Origin: Carnobacterium viridans | Lineage (GTDB): Bacteria > Bacillota > Bacilli > Lactobacillales > Carnobacteriaceae | NCBI RefSeq assembly: GCF_900102725.1 | Contig: NZ_FNJW01000008.1 | Location: forward strand, 248,001-312,000 | Length of the DNA: 64,000 bases | Reading direction: 5' to 3' | Translations under genes and position numbers: made by a program | In this document: piece after piece, positions 40,838-49,581 of the stretch | Layout: each line of letters opens with the position of its first letter | Position numbering within the stretch: the stretch's first letter is position 1 | Notes under the pieces: generated by a model | Seen by the model: the letters and a program-made list of their open reading frames with translations, nothing else | What the model was told of the DNA's origin: nothing | Database searches by the model: none

Positions 40838-40861
40838 AAGACTCCTTTTGGGGTCTTTTTT
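40838..40861 (+). terminator. Rho-independent terminator
   Basis: AAGACTCC-TTTT-GGGGTCTT followed by a T-run, 5 bp after the stop of the 63-residue gene. Confidence 0.9.
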
Positions 40862-40895
40862 TGTATGGAATTATTATTAAAAAGGATAGGTACCA

Positions 40896-40936
40896 TAAAA
40901 ATAAGAAACTGTCCTACACATCATCTGCAGGACAGT
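40896..40936 (-). terminator. terminator of the lipoprotein gene
   Basis: Minus-strand ACTGTCCT pairs with AGGACAGT around a 12-nt loop, followed by a T-rich tract. Confidence 0.8.
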
Positions 40937-40960
40937 CAATAAATCTATAAGTTAACTTAG

Positions 40961-41425
40961 CTAGGCTACTATTTCATAAGTACCATCTTTATAAACTTTA
41001 TATATACCAGCAGCTCCAGAACCGCCTTGTTCTTGCAAAGATTTACTTACTAATTTTAGGGTGTAAGAGTCTTCATCGGATTCCAGAAGTTCATAAGCAA
41101 TGTCAGTATTGTCAGTTTCTATTCCAGTTTCTTCTTTAATGAAATTAAAAGCTTCTTCCTCAGAATTGATAACATTTTCTGATGTGCTCGAAGTACTTTC
41201 TGCGGACTCTTCCATGCTGCTTGAATTCGATGTATCGCTTTGTTCTTCAGAATCGGTTGCACTTGACGTGCTTTCAGCAGACCCTTGAGAACTACTTGAA
41301 CTTGATGCATCACTTTGTGAAGTGGAAGATTGAGTAGGAGCTTCTGCGGTTTCATTGTTGGTATTGCAACCAGTTAAAACAAATAAGCTCGACAACATAG
41401 TTAGTGCCACACTTAGTTTTTTCAT
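40961..41425 (-). CDS. Ser-rich lipoprotein of unknown function
   Basis: A 154-residue secreted lipoprotein. A lysine-containing N-terminus and hydrophobic core lead to the lipobox LTGC (Cys20). A long Ser/Glu/Thr linker (~25-85) with repeats of AESTSS follows, then a compact C-terminal domain (EEAFNFIKEETGIE... YKVYKDGTYEIVA). The linker probably spans the cell wall. The C-terminal domain resembles small extracellular domains of lactic acid bacteria, function unknown. GGAGAAAAA precedes ATG 41425. Confidence 0.85.
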   Translation of the reverse strand: MKKLSVALTMLSSLFVLTGCNTNNETAEAPTQSSTSQSDASSSSSSQGSAESTSSATDSEEQSDTSNSSSMEESAESTSSTSENVINSEEEAFNFIKEETGIETDNTDIAYELLESDEDSYTLKLVSKSLQEQGGSGAAGIYKVYKDGTYEIVA

Positions 41426-41611
41426 TTTTTTCTCCTTTCATAATAGGAATAGCTTGAAAAAAGAAGGGGTCAACTATTCTATTAGTGTTATTTTTTGATT
41501 GGCTAATCTTTATCACCTAATCAAAGTATATCACTATCAAATTTATATTAAAAATATTAGGCTAATCAACGGTTCGAAATTGTTGACCTATTTAAATAAT
41601 AAGAATAACCC

Positions 41612-41923
41612 TTAAAATAGGACCTTTTTGTGTGGCATTCGATGGCCTTTATAATCAAATACCTGCCCAAAGTAATTAGGTGGGCTTAATAGCTTGAACT
41701 TTTGTACGACTAATTGATTGCGATCGTTAATGACCGATTCAATTGTAATGGTTGAACCAAGTTCTACTTCATACACAAAACTAAAAGCTTTTTTACCAGC
41801 TATTAAACAATTAAACTTTCGACCATCCGAGAGCAGCGTAAACCTGCAGAAGGGTGTGCCGTTCTTGGTATTGATCACTTTAACATCTGAATCAACTTTT
41901 CCTGTAATGATAGCCGTATTCAT
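41612..41923 (-). CDS. SSB-like OB-fold protein in an SOS cassette
   Basis: A 103-residue single-stranded-DNA-binding-like protein starting MNTAIITGKVDSDVKVI, with GTPFCRFTLLSDGRKFNCLI. It has the OB fold but lacks the acidic C-terminal tail of housekeeping SSB, so it probably does not recruit the same partners. It overlaps the upstream YolD-like gene by 4 bases and is third in the uvrX-yolD-ssb transcript, controlled by the LexA box at 43633-43645. Confidence 0.75.
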   Translation of the reverse strand: MNTAIITGKVDSDVKVINTKNGTPFCRFTLLSDGRKFNCLIAGKKAFSFVYEVELGSTITIESVINDRNQLVVQKFKLLSPPNYFGQVFDYKGHRMPHKKVLF

Positions 41924-42309
41924 ATTTTTTCCTCCTTTTCCTTGTCATTGGTAAGATCAGTCCATTTTTTTAGACGGATAAATTGAATATTGCGAATCTC
42001 ATCGAAATCAACTTTTGTATCGTTTACGTAAATACCTAATTCATCTCCACCAATAACTAGACCAACAATATCGTCCTTATAATGCCCGTTTTGGTCGACG
42101 GCTTCAATTTGAATTGCAATGGACTTATTCTTGAGGACAGCTTCATTGATTACGGATGTGATTTCTTGTGAGTCCATTTGTCTTTTCTGTGGATTGAATT
42201 TCTTTTTCTCATTCCTTAATTTTTCTTGAGTAGCAGTATGTTCGGATAAATAAAATCCTGCCCATTTTTTAATACCCCGATCACGGTATTCATCATTTAA
42301 GTCATTCAT
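41920..42309 (-). CDS. YolD-like protein
   Basis: A 129-residue YolD-family protein. The N-terminus with DRGIKKWAGFYLSEHT and the C-terminal KVDFDEIRNIQFI are family marks. YolD-like proteins occur next to Y-family polymerases on plasmids and prophages of Firmicutes and are suspected accessory subunits analogous to UmuD. It overlaps uvrX by 4 bases. Confidence 0.85.
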   Translation of the reverse strand: MNDLNDEYRDRGIKKWAGFYLSEHTATQEKLRNEKKKFNPQKRQMDSQEITSVINEAVLKNKSIAIQIEAVDQNGHYKDDIVGLVIGGDELGIYVNDTKVDFDEIRNIQFIRLKKWTDLTNDKEKEEKI

Positions 42310-43604
42310 TTTATACCCTCCATTCCGCCAGCATGGCCACCAACAAGAGAACTACGGTCGATAGCTGTGGCACCATCCATAAGACTACTAGCATGTACCA
42401 ATGATTGAAAACCATATTTCTCTCTTATTTTATCGACTAGCAAATCTAATTTTTCATTTGTAATTTGTTCAGTCGGATCTTCAAATAGATCCAATTGAAT
42501 ATCACTCGTATAGGATAATTTTGAATAAGTAATTCCGATGCGCCGGACGGCTTTGTCATCCTTGTAATATTTATTAAAGATTTCAAAGCAGGAGTCAACT
42601 AATTTTTTTGTATTAGAAGTACTGGGTATCTTTAATTGTCGCGAAAACCCAACTTGTTCCTCATATTTAGAATAACTAACAGAAAGACTGACACATCCAG
42701 TTTGACAATGATGCTTTCTAATTCGGGTAGCAACTTGTTCGGCCATTTCACGAATAACGATTTTAATTTCATGTTTTTTATAATAGTCCTTTTTGAGAAT
42801 TTGAGAGTTGCCATAACTTTTTTCTAAAGGACGATAGGAGTCTCTAATGTCGCTGCGATCGATGCCCCAAGCATTTGCATATAATTGTTCACCAATCAAA
42901 CCCATTGAATCTCTCAGCTGGTAAAAATTTGCGTGCGCTAGATCATAGACCGTTTTAATTCCTAGACTGTTTAATCGTCGTGCTGTCCGACTTCCAATAC
43001 CCCACATGTCGGTTAATTTCTCTAATTTCCAAACCGTATTTGGAATGTCTTTATACCGCCATTCAGCAATAAAGTCGTCATTATATTTGGCTCCATTGTC
43101 TAAAGCTAGTTTAGCCATTAGCATATTATCGCCAATACCGATCGTTACGTATAATCCCGTCTTCTTAAAAATATGGTATTGAATCATTCTAGCTAGTTCA
43201 TAGGCGTTTTTTCTTTTAAACAGTTTTAAGCTGGCTCGGACAGAAATAAACGATTCGTCGATACTATAAATATGTAGATCTTCATCAGAAACGTACTTAC
43301 GAAAGATATCGTTGATTTCAGTATTCTTTTCGATATAATAGCTCATTCTAGGCGGTACGATAACCAAATCGGGGTGATAAGGGATTTCCCATTTCCTAGT
43401 AACGTTTCTAATACCTAATACTTTTTTAGCCATTGGTGAAGCAGCTAGCACGATGCCACCTGGTTTATCTGCGTTACTCATAACAACTAATAGAGCTTTT
43501 AGAGGATGTAAGCCACGTTCAACGCATTCCACAGACGCATAAAACGATTTAACGTCAATACAGAAAATATCATTACTTATTTCTTTAGCGTAATTGAATG
43601 ACAT
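42306..43604 (-). CDS. uvrX: Y-family DNA polymerase, UvrX/UmuC-like
   Basis: A 432-residue error-prone translesion polymerase. The palm motifs are visible: FCIDVKSFYASVECVERGLHP near residue 13 and IYSIDESFI near residue 112 with catalytic acidic residues. The helix-hairpin-helix thumb contains WGIGSRTARRLNSLGI, and the little-finger domain follows. QLDLFEDP near residue 370 is a clamp-binding-like motif. AAAGGAGG precedes ATG 43604. With yolD and the SSB-like gene it forms a cassette typical of plasmids and phages. Confidence 0.92.
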   Translation of the reverse strand: MSFNYAKEISNDIFCIDVKSFYASVECVERGLHPLKALLVVMSNADKPGGIVLAASPMAKKVLGIRNVTRKWEIPYHPDLVIVPPRMSYYIEKNTEINDIFRKYVSDEDLHIYSIDESFISVRASLKLFKRKNAYELARMIQYHIFKKTGLYVTIGIGDNMLMAKLALDNGAKYNDDFIAEWRYKDIPNTVWKLEKLTDMWGIGSRTARRLNSLGIKTVYDLAHANFYQLRDSMGLIGEQLYANAWGIDRSDIRDSYRPLEKSYGNSQILKKDYYKKHEIKIVIREMAEQVATRIRKHHCQTGCVSLSVSYSKYEEQVGFSRQLKIPSTSNTKKLVDSCFEIFNKYYKDDKAVRRIGITYSKLSYTSDIQLDLFEDPTEQITNEKLDLLVDKIREKYGFQSLVHASSLMDGATAIDRSSLVGGHAGGMEGIK

Positions 43605-43632
43605 AAGAAGCCCCTCCTTTCATTCTATTATA

Positions 43633-43645
43633 CGAACGCATGTTC
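43633..43645. promoter_or_regulatory. SOS box (LexA operator)
   Basis: CGAACGCATGTTC, 29 bp upstream of uvrX, matches the Gram-positive LexA consensus GAAC-N4-GTTC. It predicts DNA-damage induction of the uvrX cassette. Confidence 0.85.
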
Positions 43646-43936
43646 TATTTGTAAAGCGAACACTCATAAAAAAGTTCTATCCAAAAGAAAATAAAAGTTC
43701 TAAAATGAAACGCAAGCATTGAGTCTGCTGTACTAACTAGCTCATAAGTTACCTAAATGTATTTAAAACACTTTCGTATCAGTAGTGCTAGTATTATAAT
43801 AGAATGAAGTATAGTTGAAATTTTATTGTTCGAGTCATTTGGTGTGGCATGAATAAAAGATTGAAAGAGTTGTTCTTAAGAAGAATAGTCTAAAAATTGT
43901 TAATTATTTTCAACAATAAAGAAAGGTGGTGCTTTT

Positions 43937-44509
43937 TTGTTAGATAAAACAATTCCATATGCGGAAATTTGGATGTATCGTTCAAAAAATCTTCCAGTTA
44001 ATGAACCTATTTTACCTGAAGGTTTTTACTTTAAAAGTTATCAAGAGGGTGATGAAGTAGAATGGGCGGCTATCGAAACGGCTGTTTCAGAATTTGAGAA
44101 TGAGAGATTAGCATTGGATTACTTCAAGGAAAAATTTGCGCCATACTCTAAAGATCTGAGAACGCGATTGTTATTTGTTCTAGATTCTTCAGGAGAAAAA
44201 GTTGGCACGTGCTCAGCTTGGTGGAAGGAATTACCTAATGGTGTGCGTTATCCATTAGTTCATTGGGTAGCTGTGAAGCCAGGTTATCAAGGTAAAGGGC
44301 TCGCAAAAGCAATGGTGAATCGAACTCTTAAACTACTGCAAGAACTTGAACAAAATTCTCCTATTTACCTGCATACTCAAACGTGGAGTTATGCAGCAAT
44401 TCACTTGTATCAAAAACTAGGATTTGAGATCACGGATAAGAATTTAGATGGAAGCCCTAATGTAGATTATCAAAAAGCTATGAGTATTTTAGCTAGCATA
44501 CGGAATTAA
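43937..44509 (+). CDS. GNAT-family N-acetyltransferase
   Basis: A 190-residue acetyltransferase. The cofactor motif VKPGYQGKGLAKAMVNR is near residues 114-130, and the C-terminal block AAIHLYQKLGFE near 154. The start is TTG 43937 with GAAAGGTGG upstream. The substrate is unknown. It is followed by a possible 35-residue frame (44533-44640) without recognisable features, then the terminator at 44721-44766. Confidence 0.88.
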   Translation: MLDKTIPYAEIWMYRSKNLPVNEPILPEGFYFKSYQEGDEVEWAAIETAVSEFENERLALDYFKEKFAPYSKDLRTRLLFVLDSSGEKVGTCSAWWKELPNGVRYPLVHWVAVKPGYQGKGLAKAMVNRTLKLLQELEQNSPIYLHTQTWSYAAIHLYQKLGFEITDKNLDGSPNVDYQKAMSILASIRN

Positions 44510-44720
44510 AAAAGGCGATTAGATTAATAGAAATGAATGGACCTCGTATCACCTTATCCGCTAAAATAGGTTCATTTCAAGATGATGATATTATGTACTA
44601 TGTTGAAAATAGGACTGTCTTTTCAAATGACCACTCATAAGTGAATTCTTGGAGAAAAGGATACGTTGCCTAAAGATAGCAACAAAATTTATTGAGAGAC
44701 CTTTAAATCATTGAACGGAA

Positions 44721-44766
44721 AAGAGCAGGAAACTTTAGTATAGCACTAAAGTTTCCTGCTCTTTTA
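44721..44766. terminator. bidirectional terminator
   Basis: AAGAGCAGGAAACTTTAGT pairs with ACTAAAGTTTCCTGCTCTT, a near-perfect 19-bp stem with flanking A and T runs. It serves the plus-strand acetyltransferase and the minus-strand MerR gene. Confidence 0.9.
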
Positions 44767-44810
44767 TTCTATATTTAAAGTGGGAAATAGATTGAACAAA
44801 AGGAGTAAAC

Positions 44811-45179
44811 TTAACTTAATTGAACAATCGATGACTCTGTCAATTCAATTTTATAATCAATATAATCTAATGAACTTTGAATCCTCCTCATGAGATTCGC
44901 TGTCTCTTCTTTGTGTTGAAGCAATAAATCTAAACGAGCTTGTAAAGTCGTATCCCCTTGATCAATCAAATTGAAATAGTCCTTTATTTTTTCTAGAGAC
45001 ATATTTGAATCTTTCATGCAAAAAATAAATTCAAGACGTTTTAAATCCTGTTCGCAATACCAGCGACTGCCACTTACACGAGCAATCTCAGGCAATAGGT
45101 TGATTTCCTCATAATAGCGTAATGTAGCAGGAGATACTCCATATTTCTTAGTTACTTCATTTATTTTCAAGAACAACAC
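44811..45179 (-). CDS. MerR-family transcriptional regulator
   Basis: A 122-residue MerR regulator: INEVTKKYGVSPATLRYYEE forms the helix-turn-helix, and SLEKIKDYFNLIDQGD the connecting helix, followed by a long dimerisation coiled coil. No metal-binding cysteine pair is seen at the C-terminus, so it belongs to the organic/oxidative stress branch (AdhR or YyaN type) often paired with aldo/keto reductases. It diverges from the reductase genes across the operator at 45242-45272. Confidence 0.9.
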   Translation of the reverse strand: MLFLKINEVTKKYGVSPATLRYYEEINLLPEIARVSGSRWYCEQDLKRLEFIFCMKDSNMSLEKIKDYFNLIDQGDTTLQARLDLLLQHKEETANLMRRIQSSLDYIDYKIELTESSIVQLS

Positions 45180-45241
45180 CTCATTTTTTCAGGATATCAA
45201 AAGTATAACAATGGAACAAAGTAAAAGAAAGCTGTTTTTGC

Positions 45242-45272
45242 TTGACTTCAAGTTAACTTGAAGGTGTATCCT
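45242..45272 (+). promoter_or_regulatory. MerR-controlled promoter with 19-bp spacer
   Basis: TTGACT (45242-45247), a 19-bp spacer and TATCCT (45267-45272). The perfect palindrome CTTCAAGTTAACTTGAAG (45246-45263) fills the spacer. This is the classic MerR activation geometry, reading towards the aldo/keto reductase operon. Confidence 0.85.
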
Positions 45273-45387
45273 AATAATTATTAAAGGAAATTTTTAATGA
45301 ACGATACTTTTTGATTAGGAGAAGCCGTTATGCTTTTGTAAAATGATCCACAGTAAGTAACTTAGTCAATAGTGAAGGAGTGAAAAG

Positions 45388-46368
45388 ATGGAATACGCAA
45401 AATTAGGAAATGCAGGAATGGATGTTTCAAGAATCTGTCTTGGGGCGATGAGTTTTGGCGATCCAGAAAAATGGATTCATAAATGGGTGTTGAATGATGC
45501 TGAAAGTCGTCCAATCATTAAGCGAGCTTTGGAGCTTGGGATCAACTTTTTTGATACTGCTAATATTTACTCTATTGGAAAGAGTGAAGAAATTTTAGGG
45601 AAAGCCTTAAAAGACTATGCGAACCGAGATGAAATCGTGCTAGCAACGAAAGTTCATGGTCACATGTTTGACGGTCCAAATGGCGGAGGCCTTTCAAGAA
45701 AAGCTGTTCTTTCTCAAATCGACCAAAGTTTAAAGCGGTTGCAAACAGATTATGTTGATTTGTATATTACTCACCGTTGGGATTATGATACGCCAATCGA
45801 GGAAACGATGGAAGCTCTGCATGATATTGTGAAGTCTGGTAAGGCTAGGTATATCGGCGCTTCTTCAATGTATGCCTGGCAGTTTCAAAAAGCTCAAAAC
45901 ATTGCAGAAAGGAATGGATGGACCAAATTTATCTCGATGCAAGACCATCTGAATTTGATTTACCGAGAAGAAGAAAGAGAAATGATTCCTTACTGTTTAT
46001 CTGAAAAAGTGGCTCTCACACCATATAGCCCTTTGGCTTCAGGTCGACTGACTAGAGATTTGTCAGTTCAAACGAAACGCACTGAAACAGATAAAATAGC
46101 TCGCTCTAAATATGATGAAACAGCGGATAAAGATCAAGCCATCATCGAAAGAGTTGCGCAGTTAGCTGAACGTTATGACGTCAGCAGAGTTCATGTAGCT
46201 TTAGCTTGGTTGTTGCAAAAAGAGGGAGTGGCTGCACCGATTATTGGAGCAACAAAACTTGAACATGTAGAAACAGCTGTTGCTGCAGTAGATTTTAAAC
46301 TTACTCAAGAAGATGTTCAATTTCTAGAAGAACCCTATATCCCTCATCGCATTGTTGGTTTTTCATAG
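45388..46368 (+). CDS. aldo/keto reductase
   Basis: A 326-residue NADPH-dependent TIM-barrel oxidoreductase. FFDTANIYSIGKSEEILGKAL supplies Asp and Tyr of the catalytic tetrad near residues 57-62, with the lysine in VLATKVHG (~88) and His in YITHRWD (~128). The end resembles PIIGATKLEHVETAV of YghZ/Tas-type members. GGAGTG precedes ATG 45388. It is first in an operon with a second reductase and likely induced by the MerR regulator in response to aldehydes or electrophiles. Confidence 0.92.
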   Translation: MEYAKLGNAGMDVSRICLGAMSFGDPEKWIHKWVLNDAESRPIIKRALELGINFFDTANIYSIGKSEEILGKALKDYANRDEIVLATKVHGHMFDGPNGGGLSRKAVLSQIDQSLKRLQTDYVDLYITHRWDYDTPIEETMEALHDIVKSGKARYIGASSMYAWQFQKAQNIAERNGWTKFISMQDHLNLIYREEEREMIPYCLSEKVALTPYSPLASGRLTRDLSVQTKRTETDKIARSKYDETADKDQAIIERVAQLAERYDVSRVHVALAWLLQKEGVAAPIIGATKLEHVETAVAAVDFKLTQEDVQFLEEPYIPHRIVGFS

Positions 46369-46405
46369 AAAAACAAATAAAAATAAAAACATGGAGGCCG
46401 TTTAA

Positions 46406-47257
46406 ATGGAAACAGTTATGTTAGCGAATGGTATACAAATGCCAATTTTAGGTTATGGAGTGTATCAAGTAAATGATCTTGAAGAATGTGAACGTGTGGT
46501 AAGTGAAGCCATTGAGGTAGGGTATCGTTCGATTGATACCGCACAAGCCTACGGGAATGAATCCGCAGTTGGAAATGCTGTGAAGAAGAGTGGGATTCCT
46601 CGTGAAGACTTTTTTATCACAACAAAAGTTTGGATCTCAAATGCAGGATATGAAAAAGCAAAAGCTTCCATCGAAGAGTCTATGGAAAAATTGCAAACGG
46701 ATTATTTGGATTTGGTTTTGATCCACCAACCGTTTAATGATTACTACGGAACTTATCGTGCGATGGAGGAATATTATAGAGAAGGAAAAATAAAAGCCAT
46801 TGGAGTCAGCAATTTTTATCCGGACCGTTTTATTGATATTGCGGAGTTCAGCGAAATTCAGCCTATGGTAAATCAAGTCGAAACGCACGTATTTAACCAA
46901 CAAGTAGAAGCTCAAAGTATTATGGAAGAATACAATACTCAAATTGAATCATGGGGACCATTCGCTGAAGGTAAAAATGACTTCTTTAACAATGAAACAT
47001 TGAAAAAAATCGGTGAGAACTATGGCAAGTCTGTAGCACAAGTTGCTTTACGTTATTTGATTCAACGGAATATTGTGGTGATTCCTAAAACAGTAACAAA
47101 GGAACGTATGATCCAAAATTTTGATGTCTTTAACTTTTCATTGACGGATGAAGAGATGGCAACGATTCTAGGATTAAACCAAAAAGAAAGTTTGTTTTTC
47201 TCTCATTACGATCCAGAGACCGTTAAATTTTTAACAGGCTTAGGGAAAAGCAAATAA
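46406..47257 (+). CDS. aldo/keto reductase, 2,5-diketogluconate reductase type
   Basis: A 283-residue AKR5-type reductase: GYRSIDTAQAYGNESAVGNAV with Asp and Tyr near residues 46-51, FITTKVW with Lys near 76, LVLIHQPF with His near 109, and the C-terminal IPKTVTKERMIQN. It differs in subfamily from the preceding gene, so the pair is not a tandem duplication. GGAGG precedes ATG 46406. A terminator follows at 47279-47320. Confidence 0.92.
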   Translation: METVMLANGIQMPILGYGVYQVNDLEECERVVSEAIEVGYRSIDTAQAYGNESAVGNAVKKSGIPREDFFITTKVWISNAGYEKAKASIEESMEKLQTDYLDLVLIHQPFNDYYGTYRAMEEYYREGKIKAIGVSNFYPDRFIDIAEFSEIQPMVNQVETHVFNQQVEAQSIMEEYNTQIESWGPFAEGKNDFFNNETLKKIGENYGKSVAQVALRYLIQRNIVVIPKTVTKERMIQNFDVFNFSLTDEEMATILGLNQKESLFFSHYDPETVKFLTGLGKSK

Positions 47258-47278
47258 AGACTAAATAAAATTACTTTG

Positions 47279-47320
47279 AAAGAATAAGTAGATTTCACTA
47301 TCTATTTATTCTTTTTTTTG
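47279..47320 (+). terminator. Rho-independent terminator of the reductase operon
   Basis: AAGAATAAGTAGAT pairs with ATCTATTTATTCTT (one mismatch) around a TTCACT loop, then a long T-run. Confidence 0.85.
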
Positions 47321-47326
47321 CTAATA

Positions 47327-47359
47327 TAGTTACCTGTAGTAATTATACTAGGTAAACTA
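47327..47359. promoter_or_regulatory. MarR operator overlapping the -10 region
   Basis: TAGTTACC (47327-47334) and GGTAAACTA (47351-47359) form an inverted repeat that brackets the -10 TATACT (47344-47349). Binding by the downstream MarR protein would occlude the promoter of the exporter operon. Confidence 0.6.
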
Positions 47360-47380
47360 ATTAGAAAAGAGGGCTGAGCA

Positions 47381-47827
47381 ATGGATAGTCAACTATCTGA
47401 AGAATATATCGATGCATGTTTGAGTGCGAAACACACGATGCGGTTTTTGCCTGAACCTCCTCCTGAAGTCCAACAAAGACACGTTTATATCATCAAAACA
47501 TTATATAATTTATCAAAAGAGTTAACGGAGGTACGTATTAGTGACATCGCTGAGACACTCGGCGTAACGCTGCCAAGTATCACAAAAAACATAACCTCGT
47601 TAGAAGACTTGGGTTATATAAAAAAAGTAGCCAACATTGAGGATAAACGGGTAGTCAATATCAAATTGACCAAAAAAGGTCTAACGCTGCATCAAAAAAT
47701 CGTCTATGAGTTTCATCACAAAAATAGTCAGATACTAAAAGATATTCCGGAAGAAGATATCCGGCTAACGATAAAAACGATTTACCGAATATATGATTTA
47801 ATGGAGCAAGACCATTCGCTCAATTAA
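47381..47827 (+). CDS. MarR-family transcriptional regulator
   Basis: A 148-residue winged-helix repressor. VRISDIAETLGVTLPSITKN forms the recognition helix and VANIEDKRVVNIKLTKKG the wing. GAGGGCTGAG precedes ATG 47381. It is 17 bp upstream of the two exporter genes and probably represses this operon, releasing on binding a drug or phenolic ligand. Confidence 0.9.
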   Translation: MDSQLSEEYIDACLSAKHTMRFLPEPPPEVQQRHVYIIKTLYNLSKELTEVRISDIAETLGVTLPSITKNITSLEDLGYIKKVANIEDKRVVNIKLTKKGLTLHQKIVYEFHHKNSQILKDIPEEDIRLTIKTIYRIYDLMEQDHSLN

Positions 47828-47844
47828 AAGGAGAGAAGCTAACA

Positions 47845-49581
47845 ATGTATAAAACATTAATGAAATCATTGCGACAATACAAGAAACCGTCGTATTTAAC
47901 TATGCTATTTATGGCATTAGAAGTTGCTACAGAAATTTTCATTCCATTTCTGATGGCAAAAATTATTGACAAAGGATTGATAGCAGGTGATTTAGATTAT
48001 GTTTTTAAAATCGGATCACTCATGTTTCTGATGGCCTGTATGTCTATGTTATTTGGAGTACTAGGTGGGAAATTTTCTTCAGATGCCGCTGTAGGGCTTT
48101 CGACGAATCTGCGTCAAGATATCTACGAAAATATTCAAACCTTTGCCTTTGATAACATTGATAAATATTCTTCATCTAGTCTAATCACAAGACTGACAAC
48201 GGATATTACCAATATCCAAATGGCCTTTCAAATGATTCTAAAAACCATTATTCGAGCACCATTTATGATTGCCTTTGCATTTGCAATGGCCTCTTATACG
48301 AATTTGAAATTATCTTTAACTATTTTAATTATTGTTCCGATTGCAGGTTTTATTTTAGTTGGACTAATCTATCGCGTGCATCCTTATTTTATACAAGTGT
48401 TTAAGAAATATGACCGATTGAATCAAACTGTGCAAGAAGATATCAATGGTGTGCGTGTGGTGAAATCTTTTGTTCGTGAAGAGAAAGAAATCGAAAAGTT
48501 CAAAATAGCATCTGAAGATATTAAAAATCTGTTTACAAAAGCAGAAAAAATCACAGCATTGAATGCTCCGGTAATGCAGATTGCTATTTATTCTTGTTTG
48601 CTTCTTGTTTATTGGTTTGGGGCGAAATACGTTGTAGGCGGAACAATGAGTACGGGTGAATTAACGAGTTTCATTACTTATATGATGCAGATTCTAAGCA
48701 GCATCATGATGATTTCGATGATTTTTATCATGATCGTCATCTCTGAAGCTTCAGTAGAGCGTGTAACGGAAGTCTTAAAAGAAAAAGCAACTTTAACAAA
48801 TCCTGAAAACCCAATTACAACAATTGAAAATGGCGAAATTGAGTTTAGGAATGTTCAGTTTAAATACAATGAACTGTCAGAAGAACCAGATTTAACTCAT
48901 ATTAACTTTACGATCAAATCTGGTGAAACAATAGGGATCATCGGTGGAACAGGTAGTGGTAAAACTTCACTGATCCAATTGATTCCACGCCTATATGATG
49001 TAACTAAAGGTGAAGTATACGTTTCAGGGCATAACGTAAAGGAGTACGATTTAGTCACCTTGCGCGATCAAATTGCCATGGTATTGCAAAAAAATACGTT
49101 ATTCTCAGGAACAATCATCGACAACTTACGTTGGGGAAATAAAGAAGCATCTGAAGAGGAAGTTCGCCGTGTTGCGAAATTATCCCAAGCAGATGATTTT
49201 ATTCAAGACTTTCCAAATAAATATGAAACAATGCTGGATCAAGGTGGTTCAAACGTCTCCGGTGGTCAAAAGCAACGGTTAACCATTGCTCGTGCCTTAT
49301 TGAAACAACCAAAGATTTTAATTTTGGATGATTCAACAAGTGCTGTAGATACAAAAACAGATGCTTATATTCGAAAAGCATTTAGTGAAGAAATTCCAAA
49401 TACAACAAAAATTATTGTGTCACAACGTATTTCTTCCATTCAAGATGCTGACCGTATTATCGTCTTAGACGAAGGGGAAATCAGTGGAGTTGGTACACAT
49501 GAAGAGTTATTGAAAAATAATGAGATCTATAAAGAAGTATTTGATTCTCAAGTAAAAGGGGGGACTATAGTTGAAGAATAA
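47845..49581 (+). CDS. ABC multidrug exporter half-transporter, degenerate-site subunit
   Basis: 578 residues: six transmembrane helices (~15-300) plus an ATPase domain with Walker A GGTGSGKTS near 371, signature NVSGGQKQR near 473 and Walker B LILDDSTSAVD near 496. The catalytic Glu after Walker B is Asp, as in LmrC/BmrC-type subunits whose own site is inactive. The signature motif here is canonical and completes the partner's active site. AAAGGAGAG precedes ATG 47845. It overlaps the partner gene by 11 bases. Confidence 0.92.
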   Translation: MYKTLMKSLRQYKKPSYLTMLFMALEVATEIFIPFLMAKIIDKGLIAGDLDYVFKIGSLMFLMACMSMLFGVLGGKFSSDAAVGLSTNLRQDIYENIQTFAFDNIDKYSSSSLITRLTTDITNIQMAFQMILKTIIRAPFMIAFAFAMASYTNLKLSLTILIIVPIAGFILVGLIYRVHPYFIQVFKKYDRLNQTVQEDINGVRVVKSFVREEKEIEKFKIASEDIKNLFTKAEKITALNAPVMQIAIYSCLLLVYWFGAKYVVGGTMSTGELTSFITYMMQILSSIMMISMIFIMIVISEASVERVTEVLKEKATLTNPENPITTIENGEIEFRNVQFKYNELSEEPDLTHINFTIKSGETIGIIGGTGSGKTSLIQLIPRLYDVTKGEVYVSGHNVKEYDLVTLRDQIAMVLQKNTLFSGTIIDNLRWGNKEASEEEVRRVAKLSQADDFIQDFPNKYETMLDQGGSNVSGGQKQRLTIARALLKQPKILILDDSTSAVDTKTDAYIRKAFSEEIPNTTKIIVSQRISSIQDADRIIVLDEGEISGVGTHEELLKNNEIYKEVFDSQVKGGTIVEE

